Assembly: GCA_039704465.1 (NCBI GenBank)
Contig: JASFAU010000007.1
Span: 1 to 64,000 of the forward strand
From: Plasmodiophora brassicae
Lineage: Eukaryota > Endomyxa > Phytomyxea > Plasmodiophorida > Plasmodiophoridae
DNA: 64,000 bases
Direction: 5' to 3'
A model generated the notes under the pieces. That model was not told where the DNA came from. It saw only the letters and a list, made by a program, of their open reading frames with translations, and searched no databases. A program made the translations under genes and the position numbers. Positions 21,137 through 33,905 of the stretch are shown piece after piece. How positions within the stretch are numbered: the stretch's first letter is position 1; each line of letters opens with the position of its first letter.

Positions 21137-22827
21137 CTAGCGAACACGTCGTACAACGCTCATTGCTGACGTGGCCAGAGTCGACATCACCCGCGATTGA
21201 CGGAAGCGGTCGAGCCGCAGGCTCGTTGCTGCCGGCATTCGGAACGCAGGCGTCGAAGTCGGATTCAAGCCCAGCAGGTCGCCGTTCTCGAACGGCATTT
21301 TCCCGTTCTCGAAACAGAACCGTTCGTCGTACGGCGCGATCTTCATTGCCATCTTTTCCTCCTTTGACAGGCGGTTCTTCGGCTCCACCTTCCGCTCTAC
21401 CGTCCGATTGCGCTTGTCAACAAACGGATCGGCGATTCGCATCCGCTCCATGAAGTGGGACGTGTACGGGTTCAGCTGTAGGGCTGTGACCAAACAGGTG
21501 TCAGACCACCGGGCGTCGCGACAGACGATGCACGCGGGAAAACGCGGTGCTTACTGGTACGTTCCAGGTAATCCATGCGTCGCTTCGGCTTGCAGACCAT
21601 ACGCGCGTGGTTGAACTTGTGCGGTTTGACGGTACGTTCGAACTCGAGCGGCACCTTGAGTTGGTCGTTCAGTTCGGCGCGCACCACGTCGGTTTCCTGT
21701 CATCCATCACCACGTCAGCACAACGAGGGCGACATTCGACAGGCCATGCTGCACGATGACGCACGGCTTGGATGGCTTCCGATGTCAATTCGATCGGCTG
21801 CGATGCAGGGTCACACGACAGCAAAGGCGAGCTGAGTCGCGTTATGGCCAGCCATTCCGGATCGAACTGGATGTCGCGGTCATCGTTCTTGGACGGTATG
21901 TCAAAGTACTGCAGGAAGTCCTTCCGGCGGCAGGTCTTTGGTGCCGAGTAGAACAAGGTCTGCTGGCCGTTCGCGTGTCGCCATGCGGCGCTCCACTTGA
22001 GTTGCCATCGGGCCGAGAACCAGTGACCGGGTCTCAGATGCGTCATCAGGTCGTCCAGGTGCGGGTTGCCAAACGCGTCCGCCGCAATCTGCTTCGCCAG
22101 CTGGGGTCGATGGTTGATCAGGACCTCATCGTCACCGTACTGCAGGATGCCCCGCGGCCAGTCATGCGACAGGACAATGTCGGCCTGGCCCGAGAATGCC
22201 ATCAGCTTCTGCATCTCCATTCGTCGCGTGTACGTTGCCGTCTCGATATCGTCGTTGACCAGCGGGTACGACTCGAAGTATCCCGACTCGTAGTGGCGTT
22301 CGTCGAACACGCCCGAGATGCCAGCGATACGCAGGCCGCCGTACTGGACGCAGCCCGCATGGCCCATGTAGAAGACGCGCGGGGCGACCCATCCCCCGAA
22401 GTACATCTCCATCAGGAAGTTGTACGCCTCCTGCTCCCCGCCAATGAACAGGACATTGGTCGGGGCCATCAGTTCCCGCGTGTAATACCTGAGCGGCAAA
22501 CGTCAGCCGTCAGGGACCCAGCGCATCAACGCAAACGTTCGAAAGACGCACTTGTAGAAGGAGTGACGCGATTGGTAGCGATCGGGCATGACGACCTGGG
22601 TCAGATCGGAGGCGTTGCGCGCCGCCAGCATGTTGCCGCAGACCTATCGGGGGAAGGACCCCGCCCGCCCAGATCAGTTTGCAATGCAACGTCCTTGGGG
22701 CAGCGCCAGTTCCAGGACTTACGATGAGCAGGTCGACGGTGTCGCCGACGATCTTCTTGCGCTTCAGCAGCGCCTTGTGCACATGGTAGAACTCGCCATG
22801 GACATTGCCGGCGACGGCGATCAGCAT
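21137..22827 (-). CDS. DBR1-like protein, metal ligands largely lost (paralogue 1)
   Basis: Five exons splice in phase: 22827-22723, 22643-22552, 22488-21765, 21696-21555 and 21483-21137 (469 residues). The fold of lariat debranching enzyme is clear (FIGGEQEAYNFLMEMYFGGW, VLSHDWPRG, DPEWLAITR). Known DBR1 metal ligands are mostly replaced: the first Cys is Asn (AGNVHGE), the GDFQ Asp is Asn (CGNMLA), the GNHE Asn-His pair is Glu-Gln (GGEQEA) and the SAHLH histidines are Arg and Gln (SARWQ). Only the HGE and SHDW histidines remain. DBR1 normally hydrolyses 2'-5' bonds of intron lariats; this copy is unlikely to do so. Intact frame and clean splicing argue against a pseudogene. Divergent from paralogue 2. 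Confidence 0.88.
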
Positions 22828-23045
22828 TGGTCCTGACGAGTGCGGGGCGAGCAGGCGGGCCCGTCGTCGTGTGCGTTTGGCGCAGTCCGTGCCGGCCGCG
22901 CGCGGCTGCAGCTTCCCACTGCGTGCACCAGTCGCGCATACACCTACCTAGGCGCGCAGGCCCCGCCCCGCCTGCCTAACCCGGTACCTACTGTGTACTG
23001 CCACGCGTCGCACCGCTGCCGAACCCGAAGGCGGCGGCCGTCGCG

Positions 23046-24924
23046 ATGCGCAGGCCCCTCGACAAGCTGCGGATTGCGGTCATCGGGCAGTGCCACGGTG
23101 AGATCGAACGCGTCTACAACCGCATTCTGAAGTACGAACAACGGCATCGTCGCCGCGTGCATCTTCTCCTCGTACAGTGATGACGACCCATTGCCCGTCT
23201 GCCTCTACTGACACCCGCCCACGATTGTGCCTCAGTTCTGTGGGTCGTTTCTCGCAGCGCGTAACCGAACGGACCTGCTGCAGGTGCACAGACCGGATCG
23301 GTATACGTCCAAGTGGGTTGGCGTCTGCGCCGTGTATGGCCCTGCACGAATGCTAATAGTTCTGGCGCGTGCTCCCAGACAGTCGTTCTACAAGTTCTAC
23401 AAATCGGAAATCCGGCCAAAGATGCCGGCCATTGTGATCGGCGGGTCACACGAGGCATCGAATTACCTGTTCGAAATGTCGTAGCAACGCGTCGCAGACG
23501 CGCGTCCCATGTGGCTTACGATCGTTCGTGTTCAGGTACTGGGGCGGGTTTATCGCGCCCATGATCTATTACCTGGGCAGCTCAGGCTGTGTCCAGTTCG
23601 GCAATTTGCGGATTGCTGGCGTCGGCGGAATGTACAACCCGGTCCAGTACGATCGCGGGTACCATGAGGCGTTCCCGCTGTCCAAATCGGACGTCAAGGA
23701 TTTCCCAGCCACCAGACATTACGAGGTGTCGAAAGGCCTGGCCCTATCCGGCAAGATTGACCTGTTCATGTCATACGAGTGGCCCAGTGCCATTATTGGG
23801 TGCATCGAGGAGAAGGAGGCCGTCTTCCAACACCGGCCGAGCCTGGGAGCCAAAGCCGAAGCGAACAAGCTGGGCAATCCTCATTTCGATCGTATGTGTG
23901 TGTGTGATGGCGTTTATCGGTCCTGCCTGACGGTGTACTACATGTCACTAGAGCTGCTGCACAAGCATAAACCAGCATTCTGGGTGTCGGGAGCGTTTCA
24001 CACAAGGGCGCGGGGTTGCTACATGCATGACGACGGCGAGCAGACCATCTTTCATTCGTTGCCTAAAGTGGAGAAGCAGGAGGACTCGTTCGAAATTATT
24101 GAGGTGCGCTGCACGACCTCCTGCTGTGTGCTCCGCGCCTGTTTACGGTCCTGACATGCCGCCCAGGTGCCATTCAGTGGCGACCCCGTCCTGCGTTACG
24201 ATCCGGAATGGCTTGCGATCCTGCGACTGACGACTCCACTTCTGTCGTCCAAGAAAATCAACTGTCCTCGAATCACTGACGATCAGCTCAACCCCGACCT
24301 CATTCGCCAGGTAGAGATTTGCGGATCGCGCCTGGCTGGTTGTGCCGTGTTGGTCCCATTGTGACATGACAACGCCGGTAGGAGGTGGAGAACATTCACG
24401 AGGAGTTCGACGGGGACTTTCGAATACCGCTAGTCTGCGACAAGACTGTGATGCCGTATAAGACCATCCAGCACATGCGCCTCGTATGACTGTCCATGCG
24501 TTTGCTTCTCGACGTCTGTTCGCTGATTGTCGCGTTGCAGACGTTGCCCACGAAACGGCGTGCCCTCTGGGAACAGCTGAAGCTGGAACTGCTGCCCCAG
24601 ACGGCGTCGCTCCTGGCCCGACTCAACGTCGACGACCCGTTCTCCGACAAGCGAGACATCACGAATGTGACACCAAGGCCTGTGAAACAGTCGATACCGT
24701 CTGAACCGCTGTTTGACAATATGGGGCCGGCACCACCGCCGCCGTTGGCTGAACTGGTCCCCGATGTCGATCCCGAGATCCCCTTACAGTACCGCAGTGC
24801 GACACCCATGGACGCCAAGAAGCTGGAAGAACTCAAGAAGAAGTACGTCCAGAGGCCCGGCGGCATGATGAACGCTCTGCTCGACTGGGACGAGGCCATG
24901 ACGCACAACGACAGCGAATTCTAG
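23046..24924 (+). CDS. DBR1-like protein, metal ligands largely lost (paralogue 2)
   Basis: Eight exons fit in phase: 23046-23171, 23236-23312, 23379-23480, 23536-23891, 23952-24103, 24167-24310, 24382-24483 and 24541-24924 (480 residues). DBR1 landmarks are recognisable but altered: IGQCHGE (Cys to Gln), CGSFLA (Asp to Ser), GGSHEASNY (Asn to Ser, His kept), SYEWPS (His-Asp to Tyr-Glu) and SGAFH (first His to Ala, second kept). The C-terminal DBR1 domain is present ([10 protein letters not shown]) and the tail is acidic and Lys-rich. Substitutions differ from paralogue 1, so loss seems independent. Intron positions partly match paralogue 3, supporting duplication. Confidence 0.87.
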
Positions 24925-25156
24925 AGCAGCGCCCATCGGCACCGGCCAGACCACACCAGACGCAATGGAGGCCTCGATGCCGGCTGTTTATTCGGTCTGC
25001 AGCGCGCGCGCGACTAAAATTATCGTAAAGACATGGGTGGATAACCAGCGTCGTCGAAACGATCAGGGTAGTCGTCGTCGTCGTCGTCTTTCTGCGAAGG
25101 TCCCGAGCGGCTCAGGGCTGTTAATAGTGCAGCTGCTACACAATTGGCGTTTGACG

Positions 25157-26831
25157 ATGGACGGCGCCGGCGTATTGCAGGTCGGCGTCACCGGGTGCGT
25201 GCACGGCGAGCTGGACCGCGTCTACGAGCGCCTCGCCCAGATCGAGGAACGACGCGAACAACGTGCCGACCTGCTTCTCGTCCGACCCATCTAGCGGGGG
25301 CGCCTGTCAGCACGCTGATGCAGGCGGTGATTGCTGTTTAGGTGTGTGGCGACTTTCAGGCCTGCCGGACCCCGGGCGACTTGCAGCAGATGTCCTGCCC
25401 CGAGAAGTATCGGGACATGCATTCGTTCTACAAGTATGTGTGCGCTCCGTTGGTCGGCACTGCGAGTCAGTCACCCAGCCGTGCATCGCTCCTTGTAGGT
25501 ACTATTCGGGGCAACGGACAGCTCCCGTTCTGACGATTCTCATCGGGGTCGGTGCCGTCTCGCCTCCTGCACAGCCGACGAACTAACTGGTTGGCTATCT
25601 GATACCAGGGCAACCACGAGGCGTCCAACTACAATTTCGAACTGTACCCGCGCCTGGCGGCCCGTCGGCCTGCGATCTGCTCATGCGCTTCGTGCGCCGT
25701 GATGATAGGTACTTTGGCGGTTGGGTCGCCCCCAACATGTACTACTTGGGGAATTCCGGGTGTGTACGATATCGAGGCCTACGCATCGCCGGCATCTCGG
25801 GCGTCTACTATCCCGACAACTTCAATGCCGGGTACCATGAGGACTTCCCGCTCCAGGGCAGGCATATCCGTTCGATCTACCACACGCGTCAATGTGAAAT
25901 CTTCAAGCTCATGCAGGTCCGGCATGCGTTCCCTTTTCTCACGTTGCCCGGGCTGACTGCTCCAGCAGTTGACGGGCACCGTCGACGTGTTCATGTCCCA
26001 CGACTGGCCGCAGCGGGTGACCCAGTGGGGGGATCGTGCCGCGTTGATCGCCAAGAAGCCGCACCTGGAGAAGGACATTGCGACGGGGGTCCTCGGCAAC
26101 CCGTACCTTCCTGACATCATGGACCGCCTGCAGCCCAACTACTGGTTCAGTGCCCATCTGCATTGCCGGTTCGACGCGCGCGTCCCTCACGGCGACCGTG
26201 TCACGTCGTTTATGTCGTATGACAAGCCGGGCCCGAATCGCAAGTTCATGGACATGCATCCGGTTCCCGTCGACGCTCCGTCTGATGCCCCGTTGTGCTA
26301 CGATCCCGAGTGGCTCGCTATCCAACGATTAACCGCCCCGCACCTCTCTGTAGACGCGATTGCCCCGCTCCTCAGCGACGAGGTCGTGTCGCCCGATGCT
26401 ATCGCAGAGGTTCACCAGTATCGGCCATACCCCTCTCCCGTCTCGAAATGCTGACAATGTCGCAGGAGACGCAACGCATTCGGAACGAGTTTGGAGATGA
26501 GCCGCCCGTTCCGGCCAACTTCACGGCGACGGTCCCCCCATATACGCCCGGCAGGCGCCGCCGCCAGCTGTCCACTGTCGAGCCGTTACCGGCCCGTAGG
26601 CGTCGTCCGTCGTGCTGGCAGCCGCATTGTCTGATCCCTGGGTTCGGCGCAGCGCTGGAGTTGAACCCGCAGACGTACACCTTCATGAAACGGTTTGGCA
26701 TCGCAGACCCGTTCCACAGCAAATGGCCGGCCTACAAGAACGCGTCCCTGTCCGGGCGCAACGTCAATGTCTCCAGGCATCTCATGTCGACGCTAGCGAC
26801 CTCGTCCATCCGCGTCCTCGCGCGCAGGTGA
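25157..26831 (+). CDS. DBR1: RNA lariat debranching enzyme
   Basis: The canonical copy of the cluster. It hydrolyses the 2'-5' phosphodiester at the branch point of excised introns in the nucleus. Exons: 25157-25279, 25342-25433, 25499-25547, 25609-25643, 25709-25916 and 25969-26409; the last part resumes near 26467 and ends at 26831. A further small intron near 26560-26645 is possible, so the C-terminal junction is uncertain. All metal ligands are visible: [28 protein letters not shown] and FSAHLHCRF. The C-terminal DBR1 domain follows ([10 protein letters not shown]). In a genome with many short introns a functional debranching enzyme is expected. Confidence 0.93.
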
Positions 26832-27352
26832 TCACCGACCTGGTCGCCTCGCTAGTCGATGGCCCGCGGTGTGTCTGTGTGTGCACCCATTGTGCAAACG
26901 GCATCCGGCTACTTTACCTACTAGGATACATGAGCAAGTACCTTACGGACGCGGGCATGCGTTAACGTTGAGGCCACCGACATCATCGCGCGGGTCCCGC
27001 GTGTCCCTGCGCGCGCACTCGGCACGTTCGTCCTGCGCCCAGCGGGATAAGAGGACAGTGCGAGCACAAGGGTGCGGAGGGGGGCTGTCATTGCCGTGTG
27101 TGCCGTTTCACGGGCCGTCGACACCAGAGTACGTCTGCCTGCGAATAACTGTATGCGTTCGCTGGTGGCGGTGCGGGGGCGGGCCAGGCAGGAGGGGGCG
27201 CTCACCCAACGGCCACATAAAAAAAAAACGCTGTCGTGGCCGAGCTAGGTATCTTTACTCAGTCAACTTTGGCCCATCGCACGCGTGTCTTGTTGTTTTC
27301 GAACGAAAATCGTCGGGGGGTCTCACCCTGTCGCACGAGCCCCGACCAGATC
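26832..27352. other. Intergenic, contains A10 tract
   Basis: Between the DBR1 and aromatic hydroxylase genes. A run of ten A at 27219-27228 lies about 130 bp before the hydroxylase ATG. A degenerate plus-strand frame here is not supported. Confidence 0.5.
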
Positions 27353-29165
27353 ATGCGTCCCGGCTGGCGGCTGCCGTCGATGGCATGGGGGCGGGCCGCC
27401 CGCCTAGCCGCTACCCTGGGCGGCAGTGCCGACATCGGCAAGGTGTCGGCCGTGTTCAGCGTCAGCGACCGGCCGGGCGCCCTGCAGACCGCCCTGCAAT
27501 TCTTCTGGAAGAACGATGTGAATATGACGCGCATCGAGAGCAGGCCCAGTAAATTCACCAACGACTACGACGTAGGCAGTGGCTCTGGCGTGCCGCGCCG
27601 ATTCGCTGCGTGTCGGGCACTGAGCGCGCCCACGATTTGTACAGTTTTATGTCGACTTTGACGGCGACGCCAAGGACGACCGCGTGAAGAAGCTCGTCGC
27701 CGACTTGAAGTCCTGCTGTCGGTCCGTCATGTTGATCGGGGGCCGCAAGGGTATGCCATCTGGTCGTCCACGGTGGCTGGTCCGTCGTTGACGTTCGACC
27801 CTGTTCCCAGTGCCGTGGTTTCCCAGGCGGGTCACCGATATGGACCTGATTGTGCAGACGGTGCTGGACGCGGGAGACGAGCTGGAATCCGACCATCCGG
27901 GGTTCCACGACCAGGCCTACCGTGACCGGCGCGCCCGCATCACCCAGGCTGCCGCCGCCTACAAGCAGTACCACACGTCATCACCCTTGTACGGCTAGTT
28001 CGCGGTGCTGACGCCAGTCGCAGTGGTGAGCCGATCGCCCGTATCGACTACAGCCAGGAGGAGGTCGGCACCTGGGGTCTAGGTGATCGCATTCGTCGCC
28101 TACCCTGTCCCTGCGAATGGACCGATTGTGACGGTTGAGTGCCTGCCAGTCTGGGACAAGCTTCGTCCGCTTCTGCAGCAGCACGCCTGCGAAGAGTACA
28201 CTGATATCCTGGATGGGATGGAAGCGCAATGCGGGTACGCGCGAGATTCCATTCCCCAGCTCGAGGACATCTCCCAGTTCCTGCAGAAACGGACCGGGTT
28301 CCGGTTGCGCCCGGTCGCCGGCCTGCTGTCCCCGCGTGATTTCTTCAGCGGCCTCGCCTTCCGGGTGTTCTACTCGACACAGTATATCCGGCATCACAGC
28401 AAGCCGCTGTACGTCGAGCGTCGTCCTCGGTTTCCCGCCTGCTAATCGTGCCGTTGTTCAGGTACACACCGGAACCTGATGTCGTCCACGAACTCATGGG
28501 GTACGTGCTGCGCCATACGAAGACTGGCCCGTCGTGTGGGCTCCGGCCCCATCGCCGTACACATTGTTGCTCTCGTCCTGACTGCTTGCCCCAGGCATGC
28601 GCCAATGTTCGCCAATGCCGCGTTTGCTGATTTCTCGCAAGAGATCGGTATGGCGTCGATCGGCGCCAGCGAGGAGCAGATCACCATGCTGGCCCGGTGC
28701 TACTGGTTCACAGGTCTCCACATTCGCTGACGCTGTCGATCGCATGTTGCTGATGACCCAGGCTGGTATGGTCGCTAGTCGAATTTGGCCTCTGTCAGCA
28801 GGATGGGCAGCGCAAAGCATACGGTGCAGGCCTCCTGAGCTCGTTCGGCGAGCTGGAGTACGCCATGTCCGACAAGCCGGCCATTCTACCATGGGATCCG
28901 TATGTTGCCGCCCAGACCGAGTATCCTATCACAACGGTCGGCGCAACACCTGGGCGCGTGCTTCTTCGTGTGGTTCACATGACGTGCCTGACAGTATCAG
29001 CCGACCTACTTCTTAGCCAGCAGCTTCGACGACGCGACTGCCAAGATGCGCGACTTTGCTGATTCGCTGCCGCGCCCGTTCCAGGTCAGGTACAACGCCA
29101 TGACGCAAGCGCTCGAGGTCGACCGCAACATTCAAGTCGACAATCCCGCGCCGGCAATGTCCTAG
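27353..29165 (+). CDS. PAH: Aromatic amino acid hydroxylase (phenylalanine hydroxylase type)
   Basis: Tetrahydropterin- and iron-dependent hydroxylation of Phe to Tyr (possibly Trp). Nine exons in phase: 27353-27571, 27645-27750, 27811-27967, 28024-28076, 28150-28408, 28462-28500, 28595-28713, 28779-28936 and 29001-29165, giving 424 residues. An N-terminal ACT domain ([18 protein letters not shown]) resembles the regulatory domain of animal PAH. The catalytic core shows [27 protein letters not shown] and [13 protein letters not shown], which gives both iron histidines (the second completed across a splice), and the iron glutamate in [25 protein letters not shown] and the C-terminus are intact. 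About 30 residues precede the ACT domain and might be a weak mitochondrial presequence. Confidence 0.95.
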
Positions 29166-29269
29166 TGCCATCGCGTTTAGGTAAACAGCGCCAAGACGCT
29201 CTCCGCTCTTTAGGCACCTGCCAACATCCCTGCGGTACCTAGAAGCTAGACCGAGAAACCCATGCCCGA

Positions 29270-29910
29270 TTAAGGCAGCTGAACGTTGCCCTCGTTCGGG
29301 ACACAATGTTCCCCAACAGATACGTCTCCGTTGGCGGCGAGTATTGCCGGTGGGGCCATGTTTGCCATCACCGTCACCTGCAACGGTTTGGTTGGCAGCC
29401 TGAAACGATGCATGAACCTGCACAGCGTTGCAGAATTGTAGTTGTCAATCATCTGCCGCCGGTGCTCCCGCAGGACAATTCATGAAGCCGCCCAGAAACC
29501 ATGGTCCCAGCAGCAAACGTTTCCGGTCGCGGTCTTGCTGCGGCTGGGCCTTCGTTTTCAATACCTGCTGGAAGTGAGCAATTCCGTCCCTTGGGATGTC
29601 TTGCACGAAATAGTCGTCATAGCCAGCACACAACAACGACAGTCACTGTTTCGGCAGCGTCAGACCGTGTTGTGTCAAACAGCTAGGGACGCCCTTGTGG
29701 CCAGGGCGCCTAACCTAGGGACAAGGCTCGACGCGCTCCCTGGATCTTTCAGCTGCAGTGTTGCGACCGCTGTCACCTGGTGGTTCGCGAACAGGCCGGT
29801 CTCAATCGGCAGTGTGTCGAGATTGATGGCCCCGATGAACTTGGGCATACCGTCGCCTCCGTACTGCCGCCGCCTGCCAGGGACCATTGACCCGACAGGA
29901 ATGCTGCGGG
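29270..29910 (-). CDS. Unrecognised gene or remnant
   Basis: Protein-like minus-strand segments include MPKFIGAINLDTLPIETGLF (ATG 29848) and a C-terminal stretch FRLPTKPLQVTVMANMAPPA ending at 29270. They would need splicing across about 29450-29675, and I could not find a unique phase-consistent solution. Third-position GC is lower than in neighbours. No family recognised; possibly a decaying gene. Confidence 0.3.
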
Positions 29911-30573
29911 AGTAAAACCGTCAATATGTTGCGCTCAAGTGCTCATTGATCGCCCGTTCCAAGGTGTGACTCGCCAACGGGGCGCGTCGGGGATGAGGAA
30001 GACTCATGACCCGACGGACACGTCGGCGATAACGACAGGACATGCCACGACGTCCTGCAAAGGAACTCATTGCAACGGTCGCCTATCGAGGTTTCGGCAT
30101 GCGAGCGTGCACGCGGACGGGTTCGCGTACGTACCACCGGTGTATTGGCGCAACCAGTGCAAACTCAGCTGGCTTGGTCTACGGCAGAGGTTTCCGCGCC
30201 CTGCACGTGGCAGGAGACCAGGTCACACATTGCCGACAGCTACTCAGTATACGTACACACACACACACGTATATAGCAAGTTTCCGAAACCGGGGCCGGC
30301 AGGCAGCTGTACCTGCGACTGTCGATCGGGGGCAGTCCGGCCCAGCAGCGGGCGGAGGCGGCCGGGCTGCGCGCTGCACGTGTCCGATGTATTGCCGTCC
30401 AAAAAAGCGTCGTACCCAGTTGGTTGCGGCGTGCGCATTGTCAGTTTGGTCAAGGTTGGTCGTGTGTGTGTCGTCCGGTCGTGGTGGGCGCTCGGCCGAT
30501 CCGCTAACGTCGACGGTTGTGCTCTGTGCCCACAGGTCGCCGGCAGGCTATCGTCAAGACGGGTCCAGGCACG
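29911..30573. other. Intergenic upstream of 14-3-3, with (AC)7 microsatellite
   Basis: Contains an (AC)7 run at 30255-30268 and TGTGTGTG near 30465. Short frames have no support. It should hold the 14-3-3 promoter; no TATA-like or other conserved site can be called with confidence. Confidence 0.5.
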
Positions 30574-31509
30574 ATGACTGAGCAGTTCTCGCTGGCCGAT
30601 TTCGGGCCGCTGACCCGCGACCAGCTGAAGATGATGGCGAGGACGGCCGAATCCGCCGAGCGATATGACGACATGTGCAAGTTCATGAAGCAGCTCGTGG
30701 CCTCGGTTGGAAGCGACGAACTGTCCATCGAGGAGCGCAACCTGCTCTCCGTCGCCTACAAGAACGTCATCGGAGCGCGCCGCGCGTCCTGGCGCACACT
30801 GAACGTGGAGGAGCACAAGAACACGGTACCCGGCGTCGTCGCACGGTCGCGACCCCACGGCCACTTATATGTTTGCCCCCCAGGATCTCGTCCAGAAGTA
30901 CCGCAGACAAGTGGAGGATGAGCTGTCCGCCATCTGCAAAGAGGTCCTCAAGCTTCTCCACGATGCGCTGATTCCAAACGCCAGGGGCTCAGGTGCGCGC
31001 ATGTTTTCGGCACATCCCACGATTCGGCCGTCGTTTGATTCAGGGGGCACTTTTGCTGACGACGCCGGCTGCCCGTTGCAGGTGATACGGAATCGCAGGT
31101 GTTCTACCTGAAGATGGCCGGCGACTACTACCGCTACCTGGCGGAATTCCAGAGCGCGCAAGAACAGGCGAACAAGGCCAAGGATAACTACGAGGAGGCG
31201 TTCAAGATCGCCGTCGACGATTCGTCGGGGAAGGCCCTGCCCCCGACGCACCCGATCCGCCTGGGTCTCGCGCTGAACTTCTCCGTGTGCTACTACGAGA
31301 TCCTCAAGGAGCCGGCGAAGGCCTGCGAACTGGCCAAGACTGCGTTCGATGATGCGATCGCCAAGCTGGACACGCTCGACGACGCATCGTACAAGGACAG
31401 CACCCTGATCATGCAGCTCCTGCGTGATAACCTAACCCTGTGGACGCAAGACAGCCAGGACGAGCAGAATAAGGATGTCACCGTCGAGGACGTGGACGCA
31501 TCCGGCTGA
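30574..31509 (+). CDS. 14-3-3 protein
   Basis: Phosphoserine/threonine-binding adaptor. Three exons: 30574-30825, 30884-30992 and 31082-31509 (262 residues, usual family length). Family hallmarks: [20 protein letters not shown] with the phosphate-binding Lys and Arg, [17 protein letters not shown] with the Arg-Tyr pair, and the C-terminal helices [20 protein letters not shown] and [10 protein letters not shown]. The tail is acidic as usual. Upstream introns are not needed because the ATG gives the standard N-terminal helix. Confidence 0.97.
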
Positions 31510-31701
31510 ACGCGGACGTCACCACCGCGCATTCGGACGCGTAGATATTCTTGCCAGCGAAAGGGCAATGCTGCACTAACGACCGCACGACCACGAAATC
31601 ATTACATTTCCTCGTACTGTCCCATTCCCCAGACCTGACACGAAACGGGCGACGCGTTGCTCAGGTAATTCCTATATGTATACTGAGCCGCCGACGTATC
31701 A

Positions 31702-33490
<1,789 letters not shown>

Positions 33491-33905
33491 CACCGGTGCG
33501 CTTCGCCTCCAACTGAGCTGAACGGGTCGCCGCACGCGCTGCGCTCTCTCGCCTGGGCGAGGGGGACCCGGACCCGGACCCGGACCTGCCGCGCCCGCCA
33601 CCAAAAACCCCGCAACTGCAACGACCATCACAGTGGCACGGCGCACGCACCTGCATGACTGCATCGGCGGCAGTCCTGGCCTGTCGCGCACCAACATGGA
33701 TGGTACAAGTGCGCCCTCACGGGGCAGCAGCAGCAGCAGCAGCAAGCAGCCGGTTGCCGTGTTTGTGGGGAATTCAGCGCCGGACGGTGACGGTGACGGC
33801 CAATGATGTGACCGGGGGGTCGCGTGGTGACGCGGTCCCCCTTTTTTCGAGAGACCTCCTCCCCGCTGGGGGCACATTTTGTCGTTCGGCCCGCGATCCA
33901 TTGCC
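33491..33905. promoter_or_regulatory. Bidirectional upstream region, LysRS / methylcitrate synthase
   Basis: The two genes diverge, with their best ATGs 415 bp apart. The interval contains a (CAG)6 run at 33725-33742 and a GGTGACGGTGACGG direct repeat near 33785. Part of it may encode a longer LysRS N-terminus. The assignment as a shared promoter is inferred from gene order only. Confidence 0.4.

Noticed and set aside
30255..30268. (AC)7 tract as a regulatory Z-DNA element
   Set aside because: Too short to claim function; recorded only as a microsatellite.
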